Assembly: GCF_004011505.1 (NCBI RefSeq)
Contig: NZ_SAUN01000001.1
Location: 9,637,501 to 9,701,500 of the forward strand
Length of the DNA stretch: 64,000 nt
From: Nonomuraea polychroma
GTDB lineage: Bacteria; Actinomycetota; Actinomycetes; Streptosporangiales; Streptosporangiaceae
Reading direction: 5' to 3'
Each line of letters starts with the position of its first letter. Positions within the stretch are counted from its first letter, which is position 1. The notes below the pieces were generated by a model. It searched no databases, had not been told where the DNA came from, and worked only from the letters and a program-made list of their open reading frames with translations. Positions 44,821-55,333 of the stretch are shown piece after piece. A program made the position numbers and the translations under genes.

Positions 44821-47468
44821 CCGGCCGTCGCCCTCGACGTGCGCCGTTCGGCTGTTTGATCGTGATCCTGTCGCTGATCGTCGGCTTCGGTGTCGCGGGC
44901 ACCGGCGGTGTCGTCACCGTCAGCTCCTCCGAATTGACCCGAGGCTGGTCACTCCGATCAGCGCAGGACGTCACCGACACCGGAGCCGCCATCTCCCAGG
45001 TCGGCTACGACACCGCGGGATGGCATCCGATCGCCCTTCCCTCCACTGTGCTGGCAGGCCTGGTAGCAAACGGCGTCCACCAGAACATCTTCTTCGGGAC
45101 GAACCTCCGAAAAGTCCCCGACCTCACCCAGCAAGAGTGGTGGTTCCGAGGTGAGTTCCCCGCTGTCCGCACCTCAGCGGGACAGGTGTACTGGCTCCGG
45201 TTCAAGGGGATCAGCTACCGCGCGCAGATCTGGCTGAATGGACGGCGACTCGATCCCGACGCGGTCGGCACCATGGTGAGCCGCGAGTACAACGTCACCC
45301 GGCTCATCCGTCCTGACACAACGAATGCGCTGGCCATCCGGGTCACCCCACCGGCGCGTGACTGCCAGGACCTCTCCTTCTGCACCGTCGACTGGAACCC
45401 TGAGGCCCCCGACATGAACGCCGGTCTCTGGGGCAAGACGCTTCTCGACACGACCGGCCCTGTCGCGCTGAGGGATCCGTATGTCAAGACGACCCTCCCC
45501 CTGCCCGCGACGAACGCGGCCGACCTGACCGTGTACGTCGACGCGATCAACGCGACAGACACCCCGGTGACCGCGACCATCAGCGGATCCATCTCCAAGA
45601 CCGGCCGGCCCACGATCTCCTTCAGCAAGGAGGTGACGCTCGACCCTGGCAAACGCAGGAACGTCACCTTCGACACGAACGCCCACCCACAGCTCCACGT
45701 CGCCAATCCCGCTCTGTGGTGGCCTCACCACTTCGGCCGGCCGGAGCTCTACAGACTTTCCATGACCGCCGCGGTCTCGGGATCGACGTCCGACCGCAAG
45801 TCGATCGACTTCGGCGTCCGGCAGTTCACCGGCCACCGCACCACGGTCAACGGGACATCCTTCGCCGGCTACAAGGTCAACGGCCGTCCCATCCTGTTCC
45901 GGGGTGGCGGATACGTCTGGGACCTGCTCCAGCGCTGGGACACCAAAACCAACCAGGCCCACATCGATTACACCAAGAACATGGGCCTCAACACCCTCCG
46001 TCTGGAGGGCACTCTCGGCAACGAGGAGCTCTACGACCTGGCCGACAGAGCCGGGATCATGCTCATGTCCGGCTTCGTCTGCTGCAGCGCCTGGGAGAAC
46101 GACAGGAGCTGGTCTCCGGAGCAAGAACGAGTGGCCTACGCCTCCTTGGACAGCCAGATGAGAGCACTGCGTCATCACGCCAGCAGCTTCCTGTGGACCT
46201 ACGGGAGCGACCGGCCCCCCACTGAGGCACGGCTGGACGGTTACAAGCGCATCGCCCGCATGCTGCACTGGCAGAATCCCACCCTGGACAGCGTCGCCAG
46301 CTGGGCAGATCCCAACGCCGGCATGAAGATGGACGGGCCCTACGTATGGGAGCCGCCCGTGCTGTGGTGGGACTCCAGCCGATCAGGCAGTGCGTTCGGC
46401 ACCACCGCGGAGCAAGGCACGCAAGCCCCTCCACCGCTGGAAAGCCTGGAACGGTTCATCCCCCCGGACGACCGGTGGCCGATCGGCACGGTCTGGAACT
46501 ACCACGCGGGCAAGCCGGGCACCCCCTTCGACCACATCACCCCGTTCACCGACGGAGTCGACAAGAGATACGGCAAAGCCGACGACGCCGACGACTTTTC
46601 CCGCAAATCCGAGCTGCAGAACTACGAGACCACTCGATCGTTCTTCGAAGCCTGGAGCGCACGTCAGCACACCCAGACGTTCGGCACCATCTTCTGGATG
46701 CTGAACAACGCGTGGCCGTCCCTCCACTGGAACCTCTATGACTACTACTTCAAGCCAGGCGGCGGATACTTCGGCGCCAAGAAGGCCACCGAGCCGATCC
46801 ATATTAGCTATGACTACTTCACGCGGAACGTGCACGTGGTCAACTCGACCCTCGCGGCTCGCACGGCACTGACCGCGACAGCGCGTGTCTATGACATCCC
46901 GTCTCTGACCCGGAAGTACACGGCCACCGCTCAGGTCTCCTCCCCGGCCAATGCCTCGGTGCGGGTGCTGAAAATTCCTCCATTGACCGGCCTGTCGAGG
47001 ACGTTCTTCCTGCGGCTTCAGCTCCGGGACGCCAACGGCTCGAGTGTCAGTGACAACCTCTACTGGTACTCCACGCGTCCTGACGCGCTCGGCAACGCCG
47101 ATAACCACTACCAGACGGAGATCGACGGTTTCGCGGACCTGAGCGGCCTCAACAGGCTGGCTTCCAATCGGCACCTTGAGGCCGCGGCAACGCGTTCCCT
47201 GTCCGGCGGTCGAGAGACCGTCACCGTCACGCTCACCAATGCCAGCCCAACCAATCTCGCCTTCTTCGTACGGCCCGAAATCACGGCGGGCGACAACGGC
47301 AGGGAAGTCCTGCCGGTCATCTACAGCGACAACTACCTCTCGCTCTGGCCCGGCGAATCCACCAGGATCACCGCGACCTACGAGACGGCCGCGCTGCACG
47401 GGCAGCTGCCTTACCTGAGGGTACGGGGCTACAACGTAGCTACCACGTCGACTCCGGTACACCGTTAG
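44817..47468 (+). CDS. Secreted GH2 exo-beta-D-glucosaminidase-like enzyme
   Basis: 883 aa. An N-terminal hydrophobic signal or anchor (FGCLIVILSLIVGFGVAGTGG) is followed by the GH2 sugar-binding jelly roll (VYWLRFKGISYRAQIWLNG), Ig-like domains and a TIM barrel (KVNGRPILFRGGGY, NTLRLEGTLGNEELYDLAD). Candidate acid/base is Asp465 in WTYGSDRPP and nucleophile Glu532 in GTTAEQGTQAP. The Asp in place of the usual NE pair is characteristic of the CsxA-type exo-beta-glucosaminidase subfamily. Probably removes glucosamine from chitosan oligomers. Coupled to the F5/8 lipoprotein. Confidence 0.82.
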   Translation: MTGRRPRRAPFGCLIVILSLIVGFGVAGTGGVVTVSSSELTRGWSLRSAQDVTDTGAAISQVGYDTAGWHPIALPSTVLAGLVANGVHQNIFFGTNLRKVPDLTQQEWWFRGEFPAVRTSAGQVYWLRFKGISYRAQIWLNGRRLDPDAVGTMVSREYNVTRLIRPDTTNALAIRVTPPARDCQDLSFCTVDWNPEAPDMNAGLWGKTLLDTTGPVALRDPYVKTTLPLPATNAADLTVYVDAINATDTPVTATISGSISKTGRPTISFSKEVTLDPGKRRNVTFDTNAHPQLHVANPALWWPHHFGRPELYRLSMTAAVSGSTSDRKSIDFGVRQFTGHRTTVNGTSFAGYKVNGRPILFRGGGYVWDLLQRWDTKTNQAHIDYTKNMGLNTLRLEGTLGNEELYDLADRAGIMLMSGFVCCSAWENDRSWSPEQERVAYASLDSQMRALRHHASSFLWTYGSDRPPTEARLDGYKRIARMLHWQNPTLDSVASWADPNAGMKMDGPYVWEPPVLWWDSSRSGSAFGTTAEQGTQAPPPLESLERFIPPDDRWPIGTVWNYHAGKPGTPFDHITPFTDGVDKRYGKADDADDFSRKSELQNYETTRSFFEAWSARQHTQTFGTIFWMLNNAWPSLHWNLYDYYFKPGGGYFGAKKATEPIHISYDYFTRNVHVVNSTLAARTALTATARVYDIPSLTRKYTATAQVSSPANASVRVLKIPPLTGLSRTFFLRLQLRDANGSSVSDNLYWYSTRPDALGNADNHYQTEIDGFADLSGLNRLASNRHLEAAATRSLSGGRETVTVTLTNASPTNLAFFVRPEITAGDNGREVLPVIYSDNYLSLWPGESTRITATYETAALHGQLPYLRVRGYNVATTSTPVHR

Positions 47469-47531
47469 GGCGCGGTTGATGCGACAAAGCCTTCAAAATG
47501 TGACGTCAATCCAAACAGGCAAGGGATAAAC

Positions 47532-47936
47532 ATGTTCTCTTGTGTATCAAGAGCTATTGTCGCGGATTTCCTTGCCGTCATCATTCTCGCCTCGTGTGGG
47601 GGCGACTTGGAAATGCAGCGAATTGCTGGGGACTGGCAGGAGGTCCGCGATGATGGCGGTTCTCCGCGCAGGATGTCCATAGAGCAGGACGGCGATGTAT
47701 TGATCAGTTCTGAGACTTACACATGCAGAGGCGAAGCTGAATACACAACCAAGTCGGACCAAGGTGATCGATATTATAATTTCTATCTAGAGTGTGCGCC
47801 TCCGCCCGGGTGGAACATCACTCGATATGCACCCCTACTTCCAGATGGCAATACGCTCCATCTGGATCTTGAAGGGAGAGGCCTGAGCGACAAGAGCGCC
47901 GCGAAATTCGTTAGGGTAGCTCCGCGTACCACATAA
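47532..47936 (+). CDS. Lipocalin-like lipoprotein
   Basis: 134 aa, lipobox VIILASC (Cys 22), body IAGDWQEVRDDGGSPRRMSI, then LHLDLEGRGLSDKSAAKFVR. It is clearly related to the C-terminal half of the lipoprotein at 37,439-38,212, so the two are separated paralogues. AT-rich. Function unknown. Confidence 0.6.
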   Translation: MFSCVSRAIVADFLAVIILASCGGDLEMQRIAGDWQEVRDDGGSPRRMSIEQDGDVLISSETYTCRGEAEYTTKSDQGDRYYNFYLECAPPPGWNITRYAPLLPDGNTLHLDLEGRGLSDKSAAKFVRVAPRTT

Positions 47937-48209
47937 TTCTGACCGGATACATCATCCGGCTTAATCGCAACTCTTGCGGCATCTCGTAAAATCCGGCGGA
48001 CAAGCCAGTGATGGGACCTTCTGCCGAGGCTCCTATCAAGTCACGAGCACCAGCCCGGGGCGCACCGTGCAGACGCTCCCGATGAAGCCGGCAGGGCAAA
48101 GACACTCGTTGCCAAGGTCAGGGTTTGATTGAGCCAGGCCCATCAGGAACCTGCCCCTCCAGTCTCACTCGGTTCGGTGGAGACTTGATCTCTTGAGAGG
48201 ATCGAGTCC

Positions 48210-48536
48210 ATGCCAGGTAAGTCTCCCTACCCTGCCGAGCTGCGCCGTCGAGCGGTTCGGATGGTCGCCGAGGTGCGGCCGGATTATCCGACCGAGTGGG
48301 CCACGATCAACGCGGTCGCGACCAAGCTCGGCATCGGCACCGCGGAGACACTGCGCACCTGGGTTCGCCAGGCCCAGATCGACGAGGGGAGCCGGCCCGG
48401 CCGCACCTCAGATGAGTCGGCCGAGCTGAAGCGGCTGCGCCGGGAGAACGCCGAACTGCGCCGCGCCAACGAGATCCTGAAGGCCGCGTCGGCTTTCTTC
48501 GCGGCCGAGCTCGACCGGCCACACACGCACTCGTGA
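48210..48536 (+). CDS. IS3 OrfA (HTH/leucine zipper)
   Basis: 108 aa: YPAELRRRAVRMVAEVRPDY, HTH region TKLGIGTAETLRTWVRQ, and a leucine zipper LKRLRRENAELRRANEILKA. The stop overlaps the orfB frame by four bases, where IS3 elements normally make the OrfAB fusion by -1 frameshifting. Intact but part of a dead element. Confidence 0.85.
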   Translation: MPGKSPYPAELRRRAVRMVAEVRPDYPTEWATINAVATKLGIGTAETLRTWVRQAQIDEGSRPGRTSDESAELKRLRRENAELRRANEILKAASAFFAAELDRPHTHS

Positions 48537-49069
48537 GCTTCATCGACCAGCACGCCGACGTGTTCGGTGTCGAGCTGATCTGCCGTGTCCTGACCGAGCA
48601 CGGCTGTCCCATCTCCACCAGCACCTACTACGCCGCCAAGAACCGCCCGCCCTCGGCCCGGGCCCTGCGCGATGCCGAGCTGGATGAGCACATCACTCGC
48701 ATCCACGCCGACAACTACGGCGTCTACGGCGCCCGCAAGATCTGGCACCAGCTCCAGCGGGAAGGGCGTCGAGTCGCTCGCTGCACCGTCGAGCGGCGCA
48801 TGCGCGCCCTCGGCCTGCAGGGCGCCCGGCGGGGCAAGAAGGTGCGCACCACCGTGGCCGACCCCGGCCATGAGCGGGCGACAGCCCGGCTGCGCCAGTA
48901 CTTCCCCAAGGGCACCGACCTGTCACGATGGAATGCCGAGGAGTTGGCGGCCGTAGCATTCGCGCTCAACACCAGGCCGCGAAAGACCCTCGGATGGAAG
49001 ACGCCTGCAGAAGCCTTCAGCGATCATTTAATCTCGCTGCTGAACAGCAGTGTTGCGACGACCCCTTGA
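48533..49069 (+). pseudogene. Chimeric frame: IS3 orfB 5' part fused to IS30 transposase tail
   Basis: The first about 115 residues are IS3 OrfB (VELICRVLTEHGCPISTSTY, GVYGARKIWHQLQREG, KKVRTTVADPGHERA). From about 48,885 the frame continues with RLRQYFPKGTDLSRW and ALNTRPRKTLGWKTPAEAF, the C-terminal end of an IS30-family transposase. The IS3 DDE domain and the IS30 N-terminal part are missing, so neither enzyme can be made. Confidence 0.8.
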
Positions 49070-49252
49070 ACCCGAGCAATACACGTCTTTCCGGTTCACC
49101 ACGCATCTGCTGGCGGCCGGGATCGACGCCTCCATCGGCACCGTCGGCGATTCCCTCTTAACCGGCTAATACGTATGTTTCCCCAGGTCAGCGACTCGCC
49201 GTGATCTGCTACCTGCTAGCCGGATGAGGTCATTGCGGGTACATCTGTTCTC

Positions 49253-50338
49253 ATGATCGAACAAGGACTCCGGCTGGAAGCACATGAGGGTAGCTGGATG
49301 CTGGCCGGACCGTCCGCCGGGCAGTTCGTCCTGGTCGATGAGTATCTGGCGTATCTGGCCGACCGGAACTACTCGCCCAAGACCGTCCGCTCCTACGGCT
49401 ATGACCTGCTGGCGTTCTGCCGCTGGCTGGCGACCGAGGACGTGTCGCTGGGTGAGGTGACGACCGAGACGCTGCTGAAGTTCTTGCACGCCTGCCGTGA
49501 GGCCAAGGTTCCCGGGCGTCGCGCCGGCCCGAACGTGGTCACCTTGTCGGGCCGTCGGATTGATCAGTACGCCGCCACGACGATCAACCGGCGGCTTGCG
49601 GCCATCTCGGGGCTGTTCACGTTCGTCACGATGCGCGACCCGGAGTCGATCAACCCGGTCCCGAAAGGACGCGAGGCGCGCTGGCGGGTGGCCGGCGAGC
49701 GGTCCGGGATGCTCGCGCACACGATCCGCCGCCCGAAGAATCGCTCCTCGCTACGACTGCGCGAGCCCCGGCGCCTGCCCAAAGCACTGTCCCAGACCCA
49801 GGCGGCGGAGCTGCTGGCCAGCTTCCACACCTGGCGCGACCGAGCGATCGCGGGCCTGATGCTGTATTGCGGGCTGCGCTCGGCCGAGGTGCTCGGCTTG
49901 AACGTCGCCGACGCCGACATCGGTGGCCGCTGGGCGAGCGTGCTCGGCAAGGGCGATCGACAGCGGCGCGTCCCGTTGGACGCCGACGTCGCCTCGGTCA
50001 TCCAGGTATATCTGCTGGCCGAGCGGCCCGAGTCGACCGAGCAGCGGCTGTTCCTGGTGGCCAAGGGCCCCAACCGGGGACGACCGCTCACGGCAGCAGG
50101 GCTGCGCACGATCTTCCGCTATCACCGCGCCGTCAGCGGGATCACCGCAGGTCATCCCCACGCGCTGCGGCACACCTTCGGCACCGCACTGGCCGAAGCC
50201 GGAGTCGACCTGGCGGTGATGCAGGCGTTGCTCGGTCACGCGCACGTCGACACCACCGCCCGCTATATCCATCTGGCACCCGCCCACGTGAAAGCCGAGT
50301 TCGATGCCGCACGCAGCCGCATCCGCGCCCAGCAATAG
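49253..50338 (+). CDS. tnpA: Tn554-type tyrosine recombinase TnpA
   Basis: 361 aa, the same length as Tn554 TnpA. N-terminal SAM-like DNA-binding domain (VDEYLAYLADRNYSPKTVRS) and catalytic domain with Arg (CGLRSAEVLGL), HALRHTFGT, LLGHAHVDTTARYIHL (His and Tyr). Works with TnpB and TnpC in site-selective transposition. The stop overlaps the tnpB frame. Confidence 0.9.
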   Translation: MIEQGLRLEAHEGSWMLAGPSAGQFVLVDEYLAYLADRNYSPKTVRSYGYDLLAFCRWLATEDVSLGEVTTETLLKFLHACREAKVPGRRAGPNVVTLSGRRIDQYAATTINRRLAAISGLFTFVTMRDPESINPVPKGREARWRVAGERSGMLAHTIRRPKNRSSLRLREPRRLPKALSQTQAAELLASFHTWRDRAIAGLMLYCGLRSAEVLGLNVADADIGGRWASVLGKGDRQRRVPLDADVASVIQVYLLAERPESTEQRLFLVAKGPNRGRPLTAAGLRTIFRYHRAVSGITAGHPHALRHTFGTALAEAGVDLAVMQALLGHAHVDTTARYIHLAPAHVKAEFDAARSRIRAQQ

Positions 50339-52208
50339 CCTGCACGCCGACTACCTCGACTATCTGCAGCGGACCGGGCGAGGCAACCGTCCCTATCAGC
50401 AGGCCGCGCGAGTGTTCTTCGAGCGTTGGCCCGACCCCGGTCGCTGGGCCGCCGAACCGTTGGAGATCCGCTTGTCGGCCGATGCGCACACTCGGCCGAT
50501 CATCACCTTCCTCATGCTGCACCGCGGACTACGACCCGGCTACGACTACCTGCTGGAACGCAAACTGTCCACGTTCTGGCGAGAGATCGAGGACTCGCCC
50601 ATCGCTGCGGGAGTGCAGCGCTTCATGACCGCCGCCGAGGACCTCGGCTTCTCCTTGCGCGTGCGTCTGGCCACCGGCTCTCAGGTGCCGGCCCGGCTGC
50701 TCATCCAGGCCGGACCCGTCCTTGAACAGCTCACCCTGGCCGACCTGGAAGAGTTCGCCGCCGCCTGCGTCGCCCGCAGCGCCCGCACCGGCAAGGACCA
50801 CCGCCACTACCTGTCCGCGCTCAGCAACGCCCAGCGAGTCCTGTTCCACCTGGGCATTATCGACACGCTGCCGAGGATGGGCGGGCCGGTCCCCTTCGAA
50901 CAGCGGCTGGCCGAGGTGGCAGAACCGATCCGCACCACGATGATCGCCTACCTGGAACGCAAGCGCGCCACCTGCCAGCCCAAGACCGTCTCCGCGATCG
51001 CCACCCGGCTCAAACACTTCGGCCTCTTCCTCACCCACATCGATCCCGGACTCACCTCGATCGCCAAGCTGGACCGGCAGCATCACATCGAGCCCTACCT
51101 CACCGCCCTGGTCGACGCCGTCAACCCCAAGAACGGCGAAGCCATCACCGTCGCCGACCGCTCCCGCCGGGTGATCGCGCTGACCGGCTTCCTCACCGAC
51201 ATCACCGAGTGGGGCTGGGCCGAGGCACCCGCCCGCAAGCTGGTGTTCCGCGATGACAACCCCAAGCTCCCGCAGGTGCTGCCCCGCTACCTGCCCGTCG
51301 ATGCCGATCGCCGCCTGACCGAAGAGCTCCGCGACCGTCCCGGCAACCAGCTGGCCGCCTGCGCCCTAAGGTTGCAACGCGCCTGCGGGCTACGCATCGG
51401 GGAACTCCTGGACCTGGAGCTCGACTGCGTCCATGAAGTTCCCGGCCACGGCAACTGGCTGAAGATCGGCCTCGGGAAGCTGGAGACCGAACGCATGGTC
51501 CCCCTCGATGAAGAGATCCTCGACCTGATCGACCGCATCATCGAGCTCCGAACACACGGCAGACCCATGCCACATCCCCGCTACCGGCGTCCGGCTCAGT
51601 TCCTGTTCACCCACCACGGACGCCGCCTCGGCCAAGGCGCCGTCCGCGCCGAACTCGATCGCGCCGCTCAGCAAGCCGGACTCGGTCACATCACCTCCCA
51701 CCAGCTCCGCCACACCTACGCCACCGCTCTGGTGAACGCCGGAGTCTCGTTGCAGGCGCTGATGGCGTTGCTCGGACACGCCTCCGCAGAAATGAGCCTG
51801 CGCTACGGACGGTTGTTCGACACCACAGTCCGCGCCGAATACGAACGAGCCCTCGACCTGGCCAAACAACAAGCCCGCACCCCAGCCCCCGGCCGGGTCC
51901 ACCTGCCCCTGGCCGACATCACCGGCGGCAAGGACTGGAAAGACACCCCGCTGATCAAACCCAGAATGGCCGGCGGCTTCTGCCTACGCGCACCCGCCCA
52001 AGGCGCCTGCACCTACGCCAACATCTGCGAACACTGCCCCAGCTTCCACACCGAACCCAGCTCGCTGCCCATCCTCGCCGCCCAGCGTGTCGACGCAGAC
52101 GCGCTCGCCCAGGACGCCGAGAATCGAGGCTGGATCGCCGAAGCCGAACGACACCGCCGACTCATCACCCGACTCGACCACCTGATCAGCGAGGCCCACG
52201 CCGGATGA
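50304..52208 (+). CDS. tnpB: Tn554-type tyrosine recombinase TnpB
   Basis: 634 aa, close to Tn554 TnpB. Long N-terminal region, then catalytic motifs CGLRIGELLDLELD (Arg), HQLRHTYATALVNAG, LLGHASAEMSLRYGRL (His, Tyr), and a C-terminal Cys cluster (GFCLRAPAQGACTYANICEHC) probably binding zinc. Overlaps tnpA by 35 bp and tnpC by four. Confidence 0.9.
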   Translation: MPHAAASAPSNSLHADYLDYLQRTGRGNRPYQQAARVFFERWPDPGRWAAEPLEIRLSADAHTRPIITFLMLHRGLRPGYDYLLERKLSTFWREIEDSPIAAGVQRFMTAAEDLGFSLRVRLATGSQVPARLLIQAGPVLEQLTLADLEEFAAACVARSARTGKDHRHYLSALSNAQRVLFHLGIIDTLPRMGGPVPFEQRLAEVAEPIRTTMIAYLERKRATCQPKTVSAIATRLKHFGLFLTHIDPGLTSIAKLDRQHHIEPYLTALVDAVNPKNGEAITVADRSRRVIALTGFLTDITEWGWAEAPARKLVFRDDNPKLPQVLPRYLPVDADRRLTEELRDRPGNQLAACALRLQRACGLRIGELLDLELDCVHEVPGHGNWLKIGLGKLETERMVPLDEEILDLIDRIIELRTHGRPMPHPRYRRPAQFLFTHHGRRLGQGAVRAELDRAAQQAGLGHITSHQLRHTYATALVNAGVSLQALMALLGHASAEMSLRYGRLFDTTVRAEYERALDLAKQQARTPAPGRVHLPLADITGGKDWKDTPLIKPRMAGGFCLRAPAQGACTYANICEHCPSFHTEPSSLPILAAQRVDADALAQDAENRGWIAEAERHRRLITRLDHLISEAHAG

Positions 52209-52504
52209 CCAGCAGCGACACCCTCCACCGCGTCGAGAAGGCATGCGCCCAGCTCCACCGCGACGGCCAACCCGTCACCTTCATCGCCGTCGCCAACCTC
52301 ACCGGGCTAGGCCGCACCACCCTCTACCGCAGTGCCACCCTCCGCGCCATCATCGAGGAAAACCGCCGCCGCGCCGCCACCAACGGCACCCTCACCGGCC
52401 TCCTCGACGAAATACGAAACCTCCACACCGCTCTGGAAGCCGTCGCTGCACGCGTCCGTCGCCACGAAGAGCAACTCCGCCGACTTACTACCCGGGTCAG
52501 CTGA
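52205..52504 (+). CDS. tnpC: Tn554-type accessory protein TnpC (DUF6262)
   Basis: 99 aa: HTH-like VTFIAVANLTGLGRTTLYRS and a C-terminal coiled coil. TnpC affects orientation and frequency of Tn554 transposition. ATGA overlap with tnpB. Slightly shorter than the 125-aa Tn554 protein. Confidence 0.8.
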   Translation: MTSSDTLHRVEKACAQLHRDGQPVTFIAVANLTGLGRTTLYRSATLRAIIEENRRRAATNGTLTGLLDEIRNLHTALEAVAARVRRHEEQLRRLTTRVS

Positions 52505-52552
52505 AAGCGTTACCCGGCCAACGCCCAAAACCAGCGTCATTAGCCGGATAAG

Positions 52553-52806
52553 CCCTCGACAACACCCTGATGGAATCACAGATCGGCCTCTACAAGACCG
52601 AGCTGATCAAGCCCCGAGGCCCGTGGCGCAGCCTGGCCGACGTGGAACTGGCCACTGCCGAATGGGTGGCCTGGTTCAACACCACCCGCCTGCACTCCGC
52701 CATCGGGCACCTCCCGGCCGAGGAGTTCGAGGCGATCTACTACGCTCAATACCAGCCCAGCGAACCCGTCGGAATCAACCGTCTCCATCAAAGTCGGGGC
52801 GGTTCA
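52553..52806 (+). pseudogene. IS3 orfB 3' fragment (middle piece at 49,078-49,157)
   Basis: DNTLMESQIGLYKTELIKPR, then TAEWVAWFNTTRLHSAIGHL, the end of the IS3 integrase core with its catalytic Glu. The preceding piece YTSFRFTTHLLAAGIDASIG is at 49,078-49,157 on the other side of the Tn554-like element. The two catalytic Asp residues are absent. No stop codon before the IS end. Confidence 0.8.
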
Positions 52807-52856
52807 GAGAGCGGCTTGAGCAGGTCTTCCCCACGGAGTGGGTTCGCCGCCTCCGA

Positions 52857-54251
<1,395 letters not shown>

Positions 54252-54319
54252 GCCTCCGAGAGGGCCTTGGCGATGCCTGAGCAAGGTAGCTGGCTTCCGT
54301 GCCCGTGAACAACCGATCG

Positions 54320-54828
54320 TTAGGCGCTTCGCCAGGCGTCGGTGATGCAAGACTCCTCGAAGTGCCACCAGCCATCCATTTGGCCTCGCGTCAGCAGTGC
54401 CTTAATCTGCCCAAAGTCTGCGTCAGCCGGCACGGTGAAGGCGACCAGGGGAAGCTCCGAGCTGAAGGATTCCCCGCCCAGGCCGAACGGTGCCAACTGC
54501 TCGTGTATGGCCTGTGCCTTCGCCCCAGCGGTCCATCGGGCACCGGCAGGACCCGGACGGTGCAATTGCCCGACGCTTCCACCCGTTCACAGGCCCAGTG
54601 AAGGCCGTCGTCGTCGGTGATGAAGCGCACGACGTCGCCCTCGGCGACTCCGTCCTGTAGGAATGGGACGTTCGCCACACGAGCGGTGTCCTGGCTCAAG
54701 CGCGTGGCCCAGAGCCCTTCGGTGTCGTAGGGGAGCCAGTTTTCCCGGGGCACGAACTGGAACCACACCTTGATCAGGTCTGGCTCCGTGGGAAGGCGTT
54801 CGGAGGGGGCTGCAGGAACCATGTCCAC
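54320..54828 (-). pseudogene. DUF4265-family gene, copy B, single-base deletion
   Basis: Colinear with copy A (9,920-12,944 without its IS): IKVWFQFVPRENWLPYDTEG, DTARVANVPFLQDGVAEGD, CTVRVLPVPDGPLG. It is 509 bp long, one base short of a full frame: compared with copy A one base is missing at about 54,517, after PDGPLGR. The normal C-terminus CITDAWRSA is present in another frame. Copy A has a separate insertion, so an intact 169-aa ancestor of 510 bp is implied. Confidence 0.8.
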
Positions 54829-54848
54829 ATGATCGCGCAGTCTGCCGA

Positions 54849-54992
54849 GTGTCCACGAACAAGCTGATCGTGGGTATGCCTGACGCGGTTGTGGAGTCTG
54901 CCCTGGAGCACCTGCATGAGTGGTACGGGAAGATCACACTGATCTCGGCCGACGGCGGGTTACAGGGTTCGTCATTCGCGTGCTGTCTGTAG
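54849..54992 (+). CDS. Possible small protein next to the tRNA
   Basis: A 47-codon GTG-started frame: STNKLIVGMPDAVVESALEH, LHEWYGKITLISADGG. Absent from the copy A side, where the sequence diverges after about 12,960. No ribosome site is obvious, so it may be a truncated gene end. Confidence 0.25.
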   Translation: MSTNKLIVGMPDAVVESALEHLHEWYGKITLISADGGLQGSSFACCL

Positions 54993-55044
54993 AAGACAGG
55001 CTGTGTGGGCCCGCGTTGCTGTAAAACGCTGCTGTACGGAGATC

Positions 55045-55078
55045 AAAAAAGCCCCCTGGGTTGATCCCAGAGGGCCTT
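55045..55078 (-). terminator. Terminator downstream of tRNA-Arg
   Basis: On the minus strand AAGGCCCTCTGGG and CCCAGGGGGCTT form a stem with a 5-nt loop followed by TTTT, starting about 11 bp after the tRNA 3' end. Confidence 0.75.
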
Positions 55079-55088
55079 TGAGCTGGAG

Positions 55089-55161
55089 CGCGGCCGAGAG
55101 GACTCGAACCCCTAACCTTCTGATCCGTAGTCAGATGCTCTATCCATTGAGCTACGGCCGC
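55089..55161 (-). tRNA. tRNA-Arg (anticodon ACG), integration target
   Basis: Complete cloverleaf on the minus strand: acceptor GCGGCCG / CGGCCGC, D arm GCTC...GAGC, anticodon stem TCTGA/TCAGA with loop CTACGGA (anticodon ACG at 55,126-55,128), T arm AGGGG-TTCGAGT-CCTCT, discriminator G. 73 nt including the discriminator. CCA is not encoded. Its 3' 41 bp are duplicated at 339-379 and 13,069-13,109, so integration events kept the functional gene at this end. Confidence 0.97.
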
Positions 55162-55333
55162 TCGCTGCGTAAGCAAGCATAGCGGGTTCTGGGGAGTGCC
55201 TCGAACCAGTTACCGCAATCATGCTGCTCCCGCCGGCTGGTCCTGCCGTACCCGTGGATACATCGAAGTGTGTATCCACAGGCAGGTCCCTCGCAGGAGG
55301 GCGGCAGGGGGCCGGGGTGATGGGATAGAGGCC

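Larger units (their letters stand above)
49158..52552 (+). mobile_element. Minimal Tn554-type transposon (tnpABC only)
   Basis: 3,395 bp with inverted termini TTAACCGGCTAAT and (inverted right end) CTTATCCGGCTAAT, flanked by CCCTC at 49,153-49,157 and 52,553-52,557. Removing it rejoins IS3 orfB in frame (TVGDSL with DNTLMESQIGLYK). The three gene lengths and order match Tn554 TnpA, TnpB and TnpC. It has no cargo genes. Confidence 0.82.
48146..52806 (+). mobile_element. IS3-family element, interrupted and deleted
   Basis: Left end near GGAACCTGCCCC (about 48,146) and right end near GCCCCGACTTTGATGGAGAC inverted (52,770-52,806) share the IR core GGTGGAGACTTGAT / GATGGAGACGGTTGAT. Between them are orfA, the 5' part of orfB, an IS30 tail, a short middle part of orfB, a Tn554-like element and the 3' part of orfB. 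Confidence 0.65.
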
